Of a stretch of DNA of 64,000 nucleotides, positions 19,729-29,868 are shown piece by piece. Numbering within the stretch: position 1 is the first letter of the stretch; every line of letters begins with the position of its first letter. The notes under the pieces were generated by a model, which did no database searches, was not told where the DNA came from, and saw nothing but the letters and a program-made list of their open reading frames with translations. The position numbers and the translations under genes are program-made. The stretch lies in contig OX337232.1 of assembly GCA_946965045.2 (NCBI GenBank), positions 2,232,001 to 2,296,000 on the forward strand, given 5' to 3'. This stretch comes from Epithemia pelagica (Eukaryota > Bacillariophyta > Bacillariophyceae > Surirellales > Surirellaceae).

Positions 19729-19765
19729 GAAACATCGCGAAATTGCCTTTTGCGCCTGATGGTCA
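19729..19765 (+). repeat. Harbinger H2 left TIR
   Basis: GAAACATCGCGAAATTGCC and the following bases are complementary to 28699-28731, with a few mismatches and a 2-bp gap. Confidence 0.75.
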
Positions 19766-19887
19766 GCAACGTCGGCAACATGACACTCATAGCAAAGGCT
19801 CGTAGCAGCGGTAGCTTACCAAGTCAACCTATAGATACAATCAGTTGGCGTACAAATAGACAACTAACATTCATTAGTCATTAGGCA

Positions 19888-20966
19888 CTAGTCTTCGTAG
19901 TCAACCTGAAATAGTTGTTCGCCGTTGTTGATTGTAAGCTGGCAGACGATGGCAACAGCTCTGAAAACGTCCGCATGCTGGTTGAACTCGTGTCGAAATG
20001 TCTGGGCGAGGCAGCCCCAAAGCTTGAACCTCTTGTTGATTGTTTCCTGACGACTACGGACACGTTGTTGCATTTTTTTCTTTTCGGGTAGATTGGTGAA
20101 GCCCTTTGGGCATTTGACTTTCTGGGGATGTTCCCCGACGTATCCATCATCTGCTTCAATGCGCTCGTTGGGTTCGAGGTGCGAGAGTAGTGAGTTGCGG
20201 AAGATCATAAGATCATTCCACAACCCACACTCATATGGCCCGTTGATCCACACAATATCTCCGGTGCGAATACAAAGGCCCACCTCATACCGAAGACCAC
20301 TCTTTTTAAACTTGTACGAAAAAAACCTGCGGCCATGCTCGGGGACACGAAAGTCCGTCCCATCAACTGACATCAGGCAGTCATTGCCAATATCTGTCTT
20401 AAACCTTTTCTCAAATATTATCTGAAGCAATCTGGTTAGATAAGAAAAGACAGACATCACTTTCGCAAAGTAGGAGCACCACTTACCACTAGGGGTTCTA
20501 GGTTTGCAATCGCCGGAATGAATAACCACGTCCACTTGCGGAAGGTTTCCGGGTCAACACCACCTACAAGGGCACACAATGACTTTGCATTTGAGTAGAC
20601 CTTCAGAAATAGAAGGGTCCACAACAAATGAGTCATTGTACCCCCTGTAGGTATGGTGTCGGTGGTTCCCAGCAAGGACCACAAAGACAAAAACACTGCC
20701 ACCGAACACCCAAAAAAACTCCGGAACTCCAGATCCTCAGTCTCTGGAGAGCGCTGTCTTCGACCATCACGTCCCCAGATCCAACGAGCAATCCTGAGCA
20801 CATCATTGGCATCAGGTGGCTCGGGCCGTGGTCGCTTTCGATCTGGTTCATTCATCTTTTGTTGTGACACAGTTTGGTATTTGATGTTGTCTGGCTGGGG
20901 AGCAGGGGTCGTGTGAGAGTTGCACCAACCGACACCCAAGACCCCAAACAAGTTATGCCCAATCAT
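19888..20966 (-). CDS. Harbinger H2 transposase (DDE_4 family)
   Basis: Two exons, 20487..20966 and 19888..20421, with a 65-nt intron (donor GTAAGT, acceptor CTTCAG). Splicing joins ANLEPLV to IIFEKRF and gives 337 residues. Catalytic signs: SVDGTDFRV (first Asp, about 180), CGLWNDLMIFR (second Asp), EADDGYVGE and RSRQETINKRFK (probable Glu). The intron position matches H1, but the two proteins differ widely, so they are separate families. No frame damage is seen. The start at 20966 is the upstream-most Met; MNEPDRKRPRPEPP is an alternative. Confidence 0.85.
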
Positions 20967-22027
20967 TGATTACACATGAAAAGCAGGAAGGGCTAGGTGA
21001 GTCATCTACTATATGTTCAAAAAGTTCTGTTGGTCGTGTCACATGGACATAAAATTATTGGTACATAGCCAACACACCAATCATAGATCATAGTTAGGAG
21101 TAGTCATAGCCCATGGACAACGGACATTCCTCACAGATCATGCTCATAACCATAATAGAGTGGCAAGACAACAACAACTATTGTAGGAACTAGTTAACGA
21201 TTCTACCGGGACCCATTTGAACTTTGAAGTCATTGGACGTTGAGTTTACTCTATGACATTGGATTCGGGGAAGCACATGAACAAAGAAATCACATCTCTG
21301 TTGTGTGCTCGTTTCTGATCTTCCATAGATTAATATATGCCCTGTATGTGTGATTGAATAATTGATTTTCTGTACAGGTTTTTTGTTTTACACTTTTTGG
21401 CCGTTTTACACTTTTTGGCCGTTTTGCACTTTTTGGCCGTTTTGCACTTTTTGGCCGTTTTGCGCCTTTCGGCCGTTTTGCGCCTTTCGGCCGTTTTGCG
21501 CCTTCCAGTACAAAATCCTACGTATTTTCTCGTAGCACCGGCCGTTTTGCGCCTTTTGGTCGTTTTGCGCCTTTTGGACGCTTTGCGCCTTTTGGCCGTT
21601 TTGCATTTTTCGGCCGTTTTGCATTTTTCGGCCGTTTTGTGATTTCCGTAGTTTTGCGATTTCTGTAGTTCTGCGATTCAATCCTACTCGCTTAAGCCCA
21701 TCTAAATTGTGGTCACTAATATGTAGCAGCATAGCATGGATCTGCTCGTCACCGTCACACTTACTCGTAAACCATTAGTTGACTCATCACATAAAAAATT
21801 GTTACTATGCCCCTAGTTATGCCTGCATGATTTAGTATTGACTTGCTGCCGGTTTTATAGGTAGAAAGATTTAAGCCTATCAGTGATGTCTCACGAGTTC
21901 CCATGTGATACGTCTCCCTCCCGCTCTGAATTTTGTTCCCGCATGTCACAGGTTGTGGGTTGTTGCTTCACAGGACTGAAGCCTGTTGTGGTTTCTCAAA
22001 AAGAAAATCTCGCCACAAAACCACATA
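20967..22027. other. H2 divergent intergenic region
   Basis: About 1.06 kb between transposase and accessory gene. It contains the 18-bp minisatellite (21386-21675); otherwise no gene is seen. Confidence 0.6.
21386..21675. repeat. 18-bp minisatellite in the H2 intergenic region
   Basis: About 14 units of the form TTTTGCGCCTTTCGGCCG, varying at the CRC and YTTT positions, interrupted once at about 21510-21541 by unrelated sequence. The last two or three units are shortened. Because 18 is a multiple of 3, all frames through it look open; such frames are not genes. Confidence 0.92.
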
Positions 22028-22982
22028 ATGTCAGAAGTTGGAGCAGCACCAAAGTGGGGCAAACAAGACGACGCCAAACTAGCAGCGTTGTTCCGGAAGA
22101 AGTTGTCCAAGGGTGGAGTGTCACCACAGGACTTGGGAAGAGATAACATTGAAAAGGTGCGCCAAACTCACTTTCCTGAGCGTGCCTACCGGAACTTTGC
22201 ACCTCTGTTCCGCAGGAAAGCACGTGCCTTCAACGTGGAAAGCTCACTTGCTGGTGCAAGGAAAGCCCAAGGTACGTACTGATTCAATTGCGAATATCTT
22301 CTGCTGACCAGTTTCTAACTGGTTCTTGTAACTGTTCAACAACAATGGGTCGAAACAAAGAAGACGAACGCGAGGAAGTCGAAGAGGAGGCAGAGGAAGT
22401 TGACGAGGCTTCTGCAGGTGAAGAAGAAGAACTTGAAGTAGAAGAAGAACAGGCAGGTGGCGATGCCCAGGACATTTCAGACCTCTTGGGAAAAATGAGT
22501 ATTGGACGGGCATCCACCAAATCACCTTTTGGAATGGAAGTTGTCTTCCCTTACTTTCTCTACACGTACGAGGAAATGGACCAAATGCATGTGAGTATCG
22601 ATTTCCTTGTCTTTGGATTCAAGGAAAGTGCATTTCGTCCGCAGGTTGCTTCTGGTGGGCAAGAGTTGGAGCTCGGAACCATCATCCCTCCCATGTTCGT
22701 GCACCCTGATAGACTCTTCCAAGCAAATGAGGAAATCAACGACAACACACACAAGGCAACGGCCTACAAAATGATGGTGGATAGCATCCAGAAGAAGCAT
22801 GGCGATGGCACGTCCGAACAGCGCCTATTTGGTGATCCACAGAGGGTCAAATTGCCGTTCACATGCGAGCAGGAGATCTCAATGTGGGAGGTTCAACACT
22901 TTCCTAACAGTGACAGGGACTTTGACCCGATGACTGGTCATACACACATGGTCTCCATCTTGGCAATTGATCTTGTTGCCAC

Positions 22983-23738
22983 TAGCAGAACTCTCATTGA
23001 GAATTCAGAAGGGTAATAGGTAGTTGGGTAAAAGGCTCGCTGAGCCGACAATCGATCACCAACCGATACAACAATTCTCCACGGGTCAGAGAAGAGTTGC
23101 AAGTCGAGGTCCGCCGTGGGTGGGGGCAGTCAGTCCACTGATAAGAGGTTAGTCTTAAGATGAGTGTTAAAATGGTGATATTAATGATTGTGAGATGATT
23201 ACTAACTAAGGTGTTTGATGAAGGTCGAGGTCCTGGCTCTTGTATACGGCCATGGATCTGGTGTGACAGGTCCTCAAATGGTTGGAGTAGACCTGCATTG
23301 TTGTATTGAAAGTATATGCAGTTGTATATCATATACCAATGCCAACAGCTCTTGCTTTGTTGTGATATAGGTAGTTTTCTTGGCGCGTTGTTGATTGCAT
23401 TCTTGGAATTGTGGGAATGGAAATATGGTCTCGCGTGATGGTGATTCGTGCTTTGATTACTTAGGTCGTTGAGGTAAGTCGTGGAGGTGCTCACTCGGAT
23501 CGTGATTGCGCGCGCTTGAGAATATTGGGCGCGCACGTGATGGGCCATAGTCAATATCCGAGCGGTCGCCGATAGCGCGTGCATTGCGAGCATGCCTTGG
23601 CCAAAATTATAGGTCCGCGAGCATGCCGTCATTCTTTTCTCACTTTTACACAAATGTCATCGGATGCCATAAAATACTAGCATCAGTCGATGTGTTGTAG
23701 ATTCCACCACCACCTAGTTAAAGGTGAGAATCCTAACA
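22983..23738 (-). repeat. 3' LTR (in element orientation)
   Basis: 756 bp, differing by eye from the other LTR only at 23132 (A here, G at 27787). Confidence 0.95.
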
Positions 23739-23746
23739 CTCCCCAC
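23739..23746 (-). other. Polypurine tract of the LTR element
   Basis: On the minus strand GTGGGGAG directly precedes the 3' LTR start TGTTAGG, as expected for plus-strand DNA priming. Confidence 0.7.
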
Positions 23747-23836
23747 AATTCGTCGAGTGAGGATTGTTATTTTCCTTGTCATGCTTCTGAACGTTTCCTT
23801 CCCAGAAGAATATGATCTTGAACGTGGTCCATACTT

Positions 23837-26800
23837 TCAAGAATTTCCAATGCTTACTGACAATGTATCCCGGACGCTCTCATAGGGATATCTCAGGCAA
23901 TAAGTAATCAGTTCATCATTCTTCAGTTGGTAGGTCTTGTCGGTGCCCTTTGAGCTATGCTCCCCAGGTGCCTTCTTCATCCAAACATTGGGATCTGCTT
24001 TAGTTGGTGACAAATCCATATCAAGTGGGATGTCAAAGAAACAGTCACGCCGACATGCTCCTGAAGATTTTAATCCCTTTGAGGCCTTGTGCGTAATCAA
24101 GATGTGACCTGATTCCTTGAGTTCTTGTCTTGCAACTATCAAGATCTTCTCTCCAGATAAAGCTTCCAGGTCGTGTGCATTTCCAACTTTTGCTCCCCAT
24201 ATATCCATATCATTGAGAATCCCAAGACAGGTGGTTGTATGAAAGTTGTGAATGGAAGTAGTACACAAAAAGATTGCCTCAACCGGTTCTTTGGTAAAAG
24301 CCTCGTCTGTGATGAGAAGTGCTGGGCGACTATCATCATGTTTTACAAGATGGATTTGAATCTTGTTCTTGTGATACTCTTCTGGTGATGCATTTATCAT
24401 TTCCCTTCTCTTGAACTGAGCTTGAACGCAATCCTTGACTTTTGTGAGGGATTGGATCTGTGAAGCCTGAAAGAGCTCAACTTCAGTAGTGTCGTGCCAC
24501 TTTCTTTTACCATGTTGCTTGTCTAACAAAACAACTAACTCTTCATTTGTCATTGAAACTTGATAACCAAACTTGTACTTGATGGAACGACAGGCTTGCT
24601 TGATTCTTGACTGCTGTTTGGCAGCTTGAACAAGGCATTTACTGGTCTTGACAAAACGCTTGAGATGTTTCCATCCAAGTTCATTTAATAGGTCATGTTT
24701 CTTGGCATAGGCATCATTTACCATGAGTGACGGAGGCTCATAGATCATCTCCCCAGTCTCCCAATCAACAAGTATATTACAGTGACTTCTTTTGTAGTCA
24801 GGATTGTTGCTAATACTTGACGGTTCTTGATCTGCAACAACGTCCCTGAACTGAAAAACGTCATCTTCAGTTTCCTGTGCTTGGTTGTCCTGTTTGATGT
24901 ATTCCATATGTTGACGGTATGAAATTATCTTGTCAATGTCGGAAATGGATTTGCAGAAAGTGTACTTGATACAGTCTTCTTGCTTGAGAGCATCTTGTTC
25001 TAAATCAATGACGCATCTTATAAGACACGGTTGTGGTTGCTCCCCATTATACGGTTGTCGTTGCTCCCCATTTTCCTCTGGATCATAAACAAGGAAAGGT
25101 TGTCCAATAGTGTCATCATGTTTGATCGTTGGAATTTGCGTGGATGGATCTTCACCTTTGCTAGAAATGAGAACAATGTCAGCTTGCTTGCCGTTGGGTT
25201 CACTTGGAAGCGATTCCTCCCCTGAAGAGGTATCCACACAAAGGTTGCTGGGTGGCGTGGGTGCATCATGAAGAATGGCAGAGTAACAAAGGGTTGGAGT
25301 GTCCAGAGACAAAGTAGCACCAATAGGAGGGGCAAAAACAAGCCAGTAGCCAAGTGTCGTGACAAAAGAGGGAGGGTAGGGACGGTAGGGACGGTGGGAG
25401 AGGGCATATGATTCGGGAAAGTAGGGGGCCTTGTCCCAGATAAGGAAGAAAAGAGGGTGGGTAATGCCGGGTGGGCGACCATTGAGGATCTCAAGAGGGA
25501 TATGGCCCGAAACGGTCACGACGTATGTTGTCCTCTTAACGGTCTGATAACGGTTCTCAGCCATGTTCTGATCTTGGAGGTATGGTTTGGAACAGTATTC
25601 TCCAAGCAGGGGTGTGAAGAAGGAAGGCGTATCAGGTCCATGATCGTAAGGTAAATCCAAGAGAAGGTTGAGGTTACAGACAACAGGATTGGTATACTTC
25701 CCAAAAGCATCATGCGGATTGTTGCCATCATTTTCAACAGTCCTTGAAGAAGGTGCCGTATCTTGCATGGGATCAAGATACCAATGATTATAGCCAGTCA
25801 ATTGATTGTCACCGGAGAAAGTAGACATGCGAAAGAGCAGATGTCGAGATATCTCAACTTTCTGTTTACAGTTGTTGTTCTCGAGGCAATCATTAGGGAT
25901 GGATGTTGCCTTGGTAATGGACACCAAATTAGCAAGATCAGATGTTGGATGATTGACATCAATATTGGTCACAACTTGTGGAACCAACCGGGTAATCAGA
26001 TCAAAGAAATTATCTTGATGGTCTTGGGAATCATCTTGAATCATGTCGTCAATCCATGCACGACCAGGGTCGGGATCAGGTTCCGGATCAATGTCAAGAG
26101 TATGCGTCTGTTCCATGCATGCAGTTGTTGATGACGGATTCTGGGTAGACTTGTTGTACGCAATGATTACTTGACGACTATTGTCGTTGAGTTTACTCCA
26201 CAGATCTCTTGGAAGACTGATCTTTGGACGAAGCGAAGATGATTTCTTGGTCTTCACGTTAGTTCTCTTAATCATGCGGTGTTTTTCTTTGGGTGATAGA
26301 TCTTTGATATCAAAATCTTGATCATATTGAAAGTCGCATTGCTTGGTATGCTTAAGTCGGTTAGACTTTGGTGCTTGAGTTGCTTGGTCATGATCATATG
26401 CGGCATCAAGGAGAAGACGGAAATATGATTGATAACAAAGTGTCTTTGCACCAGACAAGATGTTGACTTGTCGTAAATCAGGTACCTTTTCAACGGCTTT
26501 CATCAGGAAGGTCATCCTAGTGGAGTGGCCAGGAATGTGATCAAACATTGATCCCAGATTGTCGAGAAGATGGAATTGGTGTTGAAAGTGGAGAAGAAAC
26601 TGATAGGTTGTGCCGTGCCATGAATCATCGAGACGAAGATTGGAGATGTAGTTGTTAAGACGTAGCACCTCTCTTTTTGCTAAACGAAATGACGAAATGC
26701 AACCTTGGTTCAGACGGAGCTTGGTGAAGTCTGCATTGATTCTCCAATGATCATAATTGGCCTTGGTGAGGTTCAACCAGGTAGAGCGAGGTAAATCAGA

Positions 26801-27154
26801 CTGCTGCAGGGTTGAGGTTTGTTCTCGTGACCAATGTGCTAGGATCTTCAGTTGATGCCTTGTAAATGTCTTCAGATCCATCGTCTTGTTCCCATACTTG
26901 TATTGTCCAAGGTCCTTGATATTCTTTTCTGGATTGACTGCAAGATAGTCGATGACATTCAGAATGTGTTCGAAACCACTATGTTTTATCCATTGATGAA
27001 GGGCTTGAGCTCGTTCCTCATCACATTCAAATAGATGCTGGGTGATATGATTGAACACTTGTGTATCTGATATGTCAGGCGGTACTGAGTCGTCAGAAGG
27101 AAGAAAAGGTGTCTTGGGGTGTGTTGGATCCATGGTAGTATATGGTTGGTTCAT
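23837..27154 (-). CDS. Degenerate Copia Gag-Pol-like single ORF, 1105 codons
   Basis: One uninterrupted frame. Roughly residues 1-350 are Gag-like (unrecognised, no CCHC knuckle). Around 530-650 there is integrase-end sequence (QNMAENRYQTVKRTT, then PLEILNGRPPGIT). At 790-905 comes the linker seen in diatom Copia proteins (WETGEMIYEPPSL, HDLLNELGWKHLKRF, LLDKQHGKRKWHD). From about 950 there is the start of reverse transcriptase, where WGAKVGNAHDLEA stands for the family's WATDIGNAYLEA, so the catalytic Asp is Lys. The YVDD block, RNase H, a protease Asp motif and a recognisable integrase core are absent. It cannot reverse transcribe or integrate by itself, yet it has no stop or frameshift. 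Confidence 0.8.
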   Translation of the reverse strand: MNQPYTTMDPTHPKTPFLPSDDSVPPDISDTQVFNHITQHLFECDEERAQALHQWIKHSGFEHILNVIDYLAVNPEKNIKDLGQYKYGNKTMDLKTFTRHQLKILAHWSREQTSTLQQSDLPRSTWLNLTKANYDHWRINADFTKLRLNQGCISSFRLAKREVLRLNNYISNLRLDDSWHGTTYQFLLHFQHQFHLLDNLGSMFDHIPGHSTRMTFLMKAVEKVPDLRQVNILSGAKTLCYQSYFRLLLDAAYDHDQATQAPKSNRLKHTKQCDFQYDQDFDIKDLSPKEKHRMIKRTNVKTKKSSSLRPKISLPRDLWSKLNDNSRQVIIAYNKSTQNPSSTTACMEQTHTLDIDPEPDPDPGRAWIDDMIQDDSQDHQDNFFDLITRLVPQVVTNIDVNHPTSDLANLVSITKATSIPNDCLENNNCKQKVEISRHLLFRMSTFSGDNQLTGYNHWYLDPMQDTAPSSRTVENDGNNPHDAFGKYTNPVVCNLNLLLDLPYDHGPDTPSFFTPLLGEYCSKPYLQDQNMAENRYQTVKRTTYVVTVSGHIPLEILNGRPPGITHPLFFLIWDKAPYFPESYALSHRPYRPYPPSFVTTLGYWLVFAPPIGATLSLDTPTLCYSAILHDAPTPPSNLCVDTSSGEESLPSEPNGKQADIVLISSKGEDPSTQIPTIKHDDTIGQPFLVYDPEENGEQRQPYNGEQPQPCLIRCVIDLEQDALKQEDCIKYTFCKSISDIDKIISYRQHMEYIKQDNQAQETEDDVFQFRDVVADQEPSSISNNPDYKRSHCNILVDWETGEMIYEPPSLMVNDAYAKKHDLLNELGWKHLKRFVKTSKCLVQAAKQQSRIKQACRSIKYKFGYQVSMTNEELVVLLDKQHGKRKWHDTTEVELFQASQIQSLTKVKDCVQAQFKRREMINASPEEYHKNKIQIHLVKHDDSRPALLITDEAFTKEPVEAIFLCTTSIHNFHTTTCLGILNDMDIWGAKVGNAHDLEALSGEKILIVARQELKESGHILITHKASKGLKSSGACRRDCFFDIPLDMDLSPTKADPNVWMKKAPGEHSSKGTDKTYQLKNDELITYCLRYPYESVRDTLSVSIGNS

Positions 27155-27637
27155 TGTTTATTTAATGTGTGGTGTGATATGAACCCGGATGTACCACGTG
27201 TGTGCCACGTATGTGAGTACCCGGATGTGTGTTGTGCTTGGAACCCGGATGTGCGGAACTCGGTTTTGTCTCTGATTTGTTGTGGAAACTACTTAAAGTT
27301 ACTTATCCTTGGTCACTTCTGGACTCGTTGCGGTGATCGAGTTGAACCGGGGAGTCAGGAATAGTGGTAGCTTCCTCGTCTTGCTCGTAGTCCTCAACAA
27401 AGTACTGGTCAGGTGAGTATTGGGAAGGTAGTTGCACGGAGTCCTGGTCCAGCTTGAGGTCCTGGAATAGGAGAGGGTTGGTGACCCTAGCCTCAGCCAG
27501 GCTGGCCCTGTTGTTGGGTTGGGTAGTTTTGTCCTCTAACTCTTGTTTGTTGGGGTAGCTCAATCTGTAATGGGTGTAGATGGGTGAGTAAGGTATCCAA
27601 TGCAACTGCAGGGCAATGAGCGATGAGACTGTTAATC
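27155..27637 (-). other. Leader region of the LTR element
   Basis: Between the 5' LTR and the long ORF. The base next to the LTR starts GATTAACAGTCTCATCGC; I could not match it to a tRNA primer. A 100-codon frame (27605-27303, acidic) is of unknown meaning. Confidence 0.5.
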
Positions 27638-28393
27638 TAGCAGAACTCTCATTGAGAATTCAGAAGGGTAATAGGTAGTTGGGTAAAAGGCTCGCTGAGC
27701 CGACAATCGATCACCAACCGATACAACAATTCTCCACGGGTCAGAGAAGAGTTGCAAGTCGAGGTCCGCCGTGGGTGGGGGCAGTCGGTCCACTGATAAG
27801 AGGTTAGTCTTAAGATGAGTGTTAAAATGGTGATATTAATGATTGTGAGATGATTACTAACTAAGGTGTTTGATGAAGGTCGAGGTCCTGGCTCTTGTAT
27901 ACGGCCATGGATCTGGTGTGACAGGTCCTCAAATGGTTGGAGTAGACCTGCATTGTTGTATTGAAAGTATATGCAGTTGTATATCATATACCAATGCCAA
28001 CAGCTCTTGCTTTGTTGTGATATAGGTAGTTTTCTTGGCGCGTTGTTGATTGCATTCTTGGAATTGTGGGAATGGAAATATGGTCTCGCGTGATGGTGAT
28101 TCGTGCTTTGATTACTTAGGTCGTTGAGGTAAGTCGTGGAGGTGCTCACTCGGATCGTGATTGCGCGCGCTTGAGAATATTGGGCGCGCACGTGATGGGC
28201 CATAGTCAATATCCGAGCGGTCGCCGATAGCGCGTGCATTGCGAGCATGCCTTGGCCAAAATTATAGGTCCGCGAGCATGCCGTCATTCTTTTCTCACTT
28301 TTACACAAATGTCATCGGATGCCATAAAATACTAGCATCAGTCGATGTGTTGTAGATTCCACCACCACCTAGTTAAAGGTGAGAATCCTAACA
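27638..28393 (-). repeat. 5' LTR (in element orientation)
   Basis: 756 bp, one base different from 22983-23738. It carries the promoter side of the element. Confidence 0.95.
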
Positions 28394-28698
28394 GCCACGG
28401 AGAAGCGCGTCAGGAAGAGGAATGGTGGAGTTCGTGTCTTTGGCTCACCCTCTGGGACCCGCAACAACAACAATTATCGCAACAACAATAACAACGACAA
28501 CTACAACTATGATGATGAGGACAACGCCACTATGGTGCGCGCTGATGAATGAATGCTATTTGACCATGGTGAGGAACCACTCTGGCCTGATGGTGCATTC
28601 AATCGTAATCTTAGTTATTAATATATTTACCTAGTTTAGCAGTTTGTTTCCACATTGCGGATGTTAGCTAACATAGGATTGGGGATTTCCCAACTCTT

Positions 28699-28731
28699 GA
28701 CCAGGCCCAAAACGCAATTTCGCGATGTTCC
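28699..28731 (-). repeat. Harbinger H2 right TIR
   Basis: GACCAGGCCCAAAACGCAAT and the following TTCGCGATGTTCC are complementary to the left end. Confidence 0.75.
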
Positions 28732-29868
28732 AATAATGACTCAGCCACATGATGGTTTCTCCGCGCTGATGATAAGCTGCAAAAGGCAAAAGGCGAAGTG
28801 TCGAGATTCGAGATTCGAGTTACTCCACTTATCACCTAAAAGGATAATGGAGAATGCGCTACCTGCTCCCGGCTCGTACTGGTAGTAAGCCTACCTAGAT
28901 TTGTACCATCATCCATCATATGCTCAAGCTAAGGTGGTGGCGACGACTTGAAGATTGCTGATACCTTCTCATTTTCCCGTGAGATGGACTTTTGCAGATG
29001 AAGTCGTATGACGTAGCATAGCTGACACCGATGCAGTGCATCGCACTGACTGACTAGGAGTAGGTTCTGCATATTGGTCAGAGCTTGGTACTTGGAAAAC
29101 ACTTAGGACCAACACGAGGACCCATGGGCACATTGCTGTTCTTTTTCTGGCGTGTCCATGATCTGGGCACAAGAGTTTCTCACCGCAGTGATTCATGAAT
29201 CTAAGGCTAAGTGGGAATTGGGACGTGACTGGTATGTTTGAACCAACTGCATTACCTAGTTTTTTGTTGGCCATGACCTGCCACATAGACATCGAATGTG
29301 CAGTTACCAGTTACGATTTTTAATGCGATGATTATGATTTTGACGTTGTCTTGCTGGTAGATCTCATAAATGGAAACTGGCGGAGCTATCCCGGTCCCTT
29401 CCACAGCTAGCCTGCTCTCTCTAAGAGTACTCTCCATAAATCTCGAAGTCCAATGGAAATTGGAGATCTAAATTGGAGATCTATCGAAAGTAGAAAGATA
29501 TATATCCAAAGATGAAAACTGTCCCATAGAACCGAGAGCTGACAGGATGCGTGCGACAATTGAAAGGTGGTTGCGCCGGCCAGAAAGAAGCGGGTCGACG
29601 TTCGACGTCAAGTAGTTCACGACAATCGCACCGATGATCTAAAGGAGCAATCATAGAAAACGGCGATGACGCACGGAAGACCGGTTTTTCGAATGCCGCG
29701 CAATAACTTGTTCTTGGAGCAAAATATCACTTCTGGTTAGCTACATGGCCGACGACCAGCGGCATCTTCTACGGGAAAATCGAAGTTGTCTCGAACTAAC
29801 ATTGATCTGTGTCTGTTCCGCTGTCGATTTTAAAGACTGTATAAACACGAACTGGTGGGTCGAGTTCA
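28732..29868. other. Intergenic, right border of transposon island
   Basis: About 1.1 kb with no supported gene; small open frames on the minus strand (28969-29437) show no family features. Confidence 0.5.

Larger units (their letters stand above)
22983..28393 (-). mobile_element. Copia-type LTR element, very recent, non-autonomous
   Basis: 5411 bp with LTRs at 22983-23738 and 27638-28393 and a 5-bp target duplication GCCAC (22978-22982 and 28394-28398). The coding frame and the purine tract show it runs on the minus strand, with the LTR reading TGTTAGG...CTGCTA. It is inserted in the H2 accessory gene. The element has one long ORF lacking most of pol. Confidence 0.93.
22028..28552 (+). pseudogene. 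Harbinger H2 accessory gene, split by LTR element
   Basis: Exon 1 starts at 22028 (MSEVGAAPKWGK) and has a helical DNA-binding-like region (KVRQTHFPERAYRNFAPLFR). The donor is GTACGT at about 22272; the acceptor is uncertain (possibly near 22357). The next exon is very acidic (about 22360-22460), followed by a conserved domain ending HMVSILAIDLVA at 22980. The LTR element lies after 22982. Past its far end the frame resumes at 28399 with EKRVRKRNGGVRVFG and an Asn-rich tail, with a stop at 28550-28552. The reading frame is kept exactly across the insertion, so the gene was intact when hit. It is presumed the nuclear/DNA-binding partner of the H2 transposase. Confidence 0.75.
19729..28731. mobile_element. 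PIF/Harbinger DNA transposon H2, split by an LTR element
   Basis: Inverted ends at 19729-19765 and 28699-28731 share GCAATTTCGCGATGTT and flanking bases. They enclose a divergent transposase and accessory gene. A possible 3-bp direct repeat AAT lies at 19726-19728 and 28732-28734. Removing the nested LTR element and its duplicated 5 bp gives about 3.6 kb, similar in size and plan to H1. Confidence 0.75.

Noticed and set aside
21397-21732. Open frames through the 18-bp minisatellite on both strands
   Set aside because: An 18-bp period keeps several frames open by arithmetic; the products are plain hexapeptide repeats.
22994-23653. 219-codon minus-strand frame in each LTR (also 27649-28308)
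   Set aside because: It lies wholly inside the LTRs, has no family features, and the identity of the two copies simply reflects recent LTR duplication.
27303-27605. 100-codon frame in the LTR leader as a separate gene
   Set aside because: Possible but unsupported; kept only as a note under the leader region.
28969-29437. Two minus-strand frames between the transposon island and the EBP-like gene
   Set aside because: Short, with no domain and no convincing splice pair.
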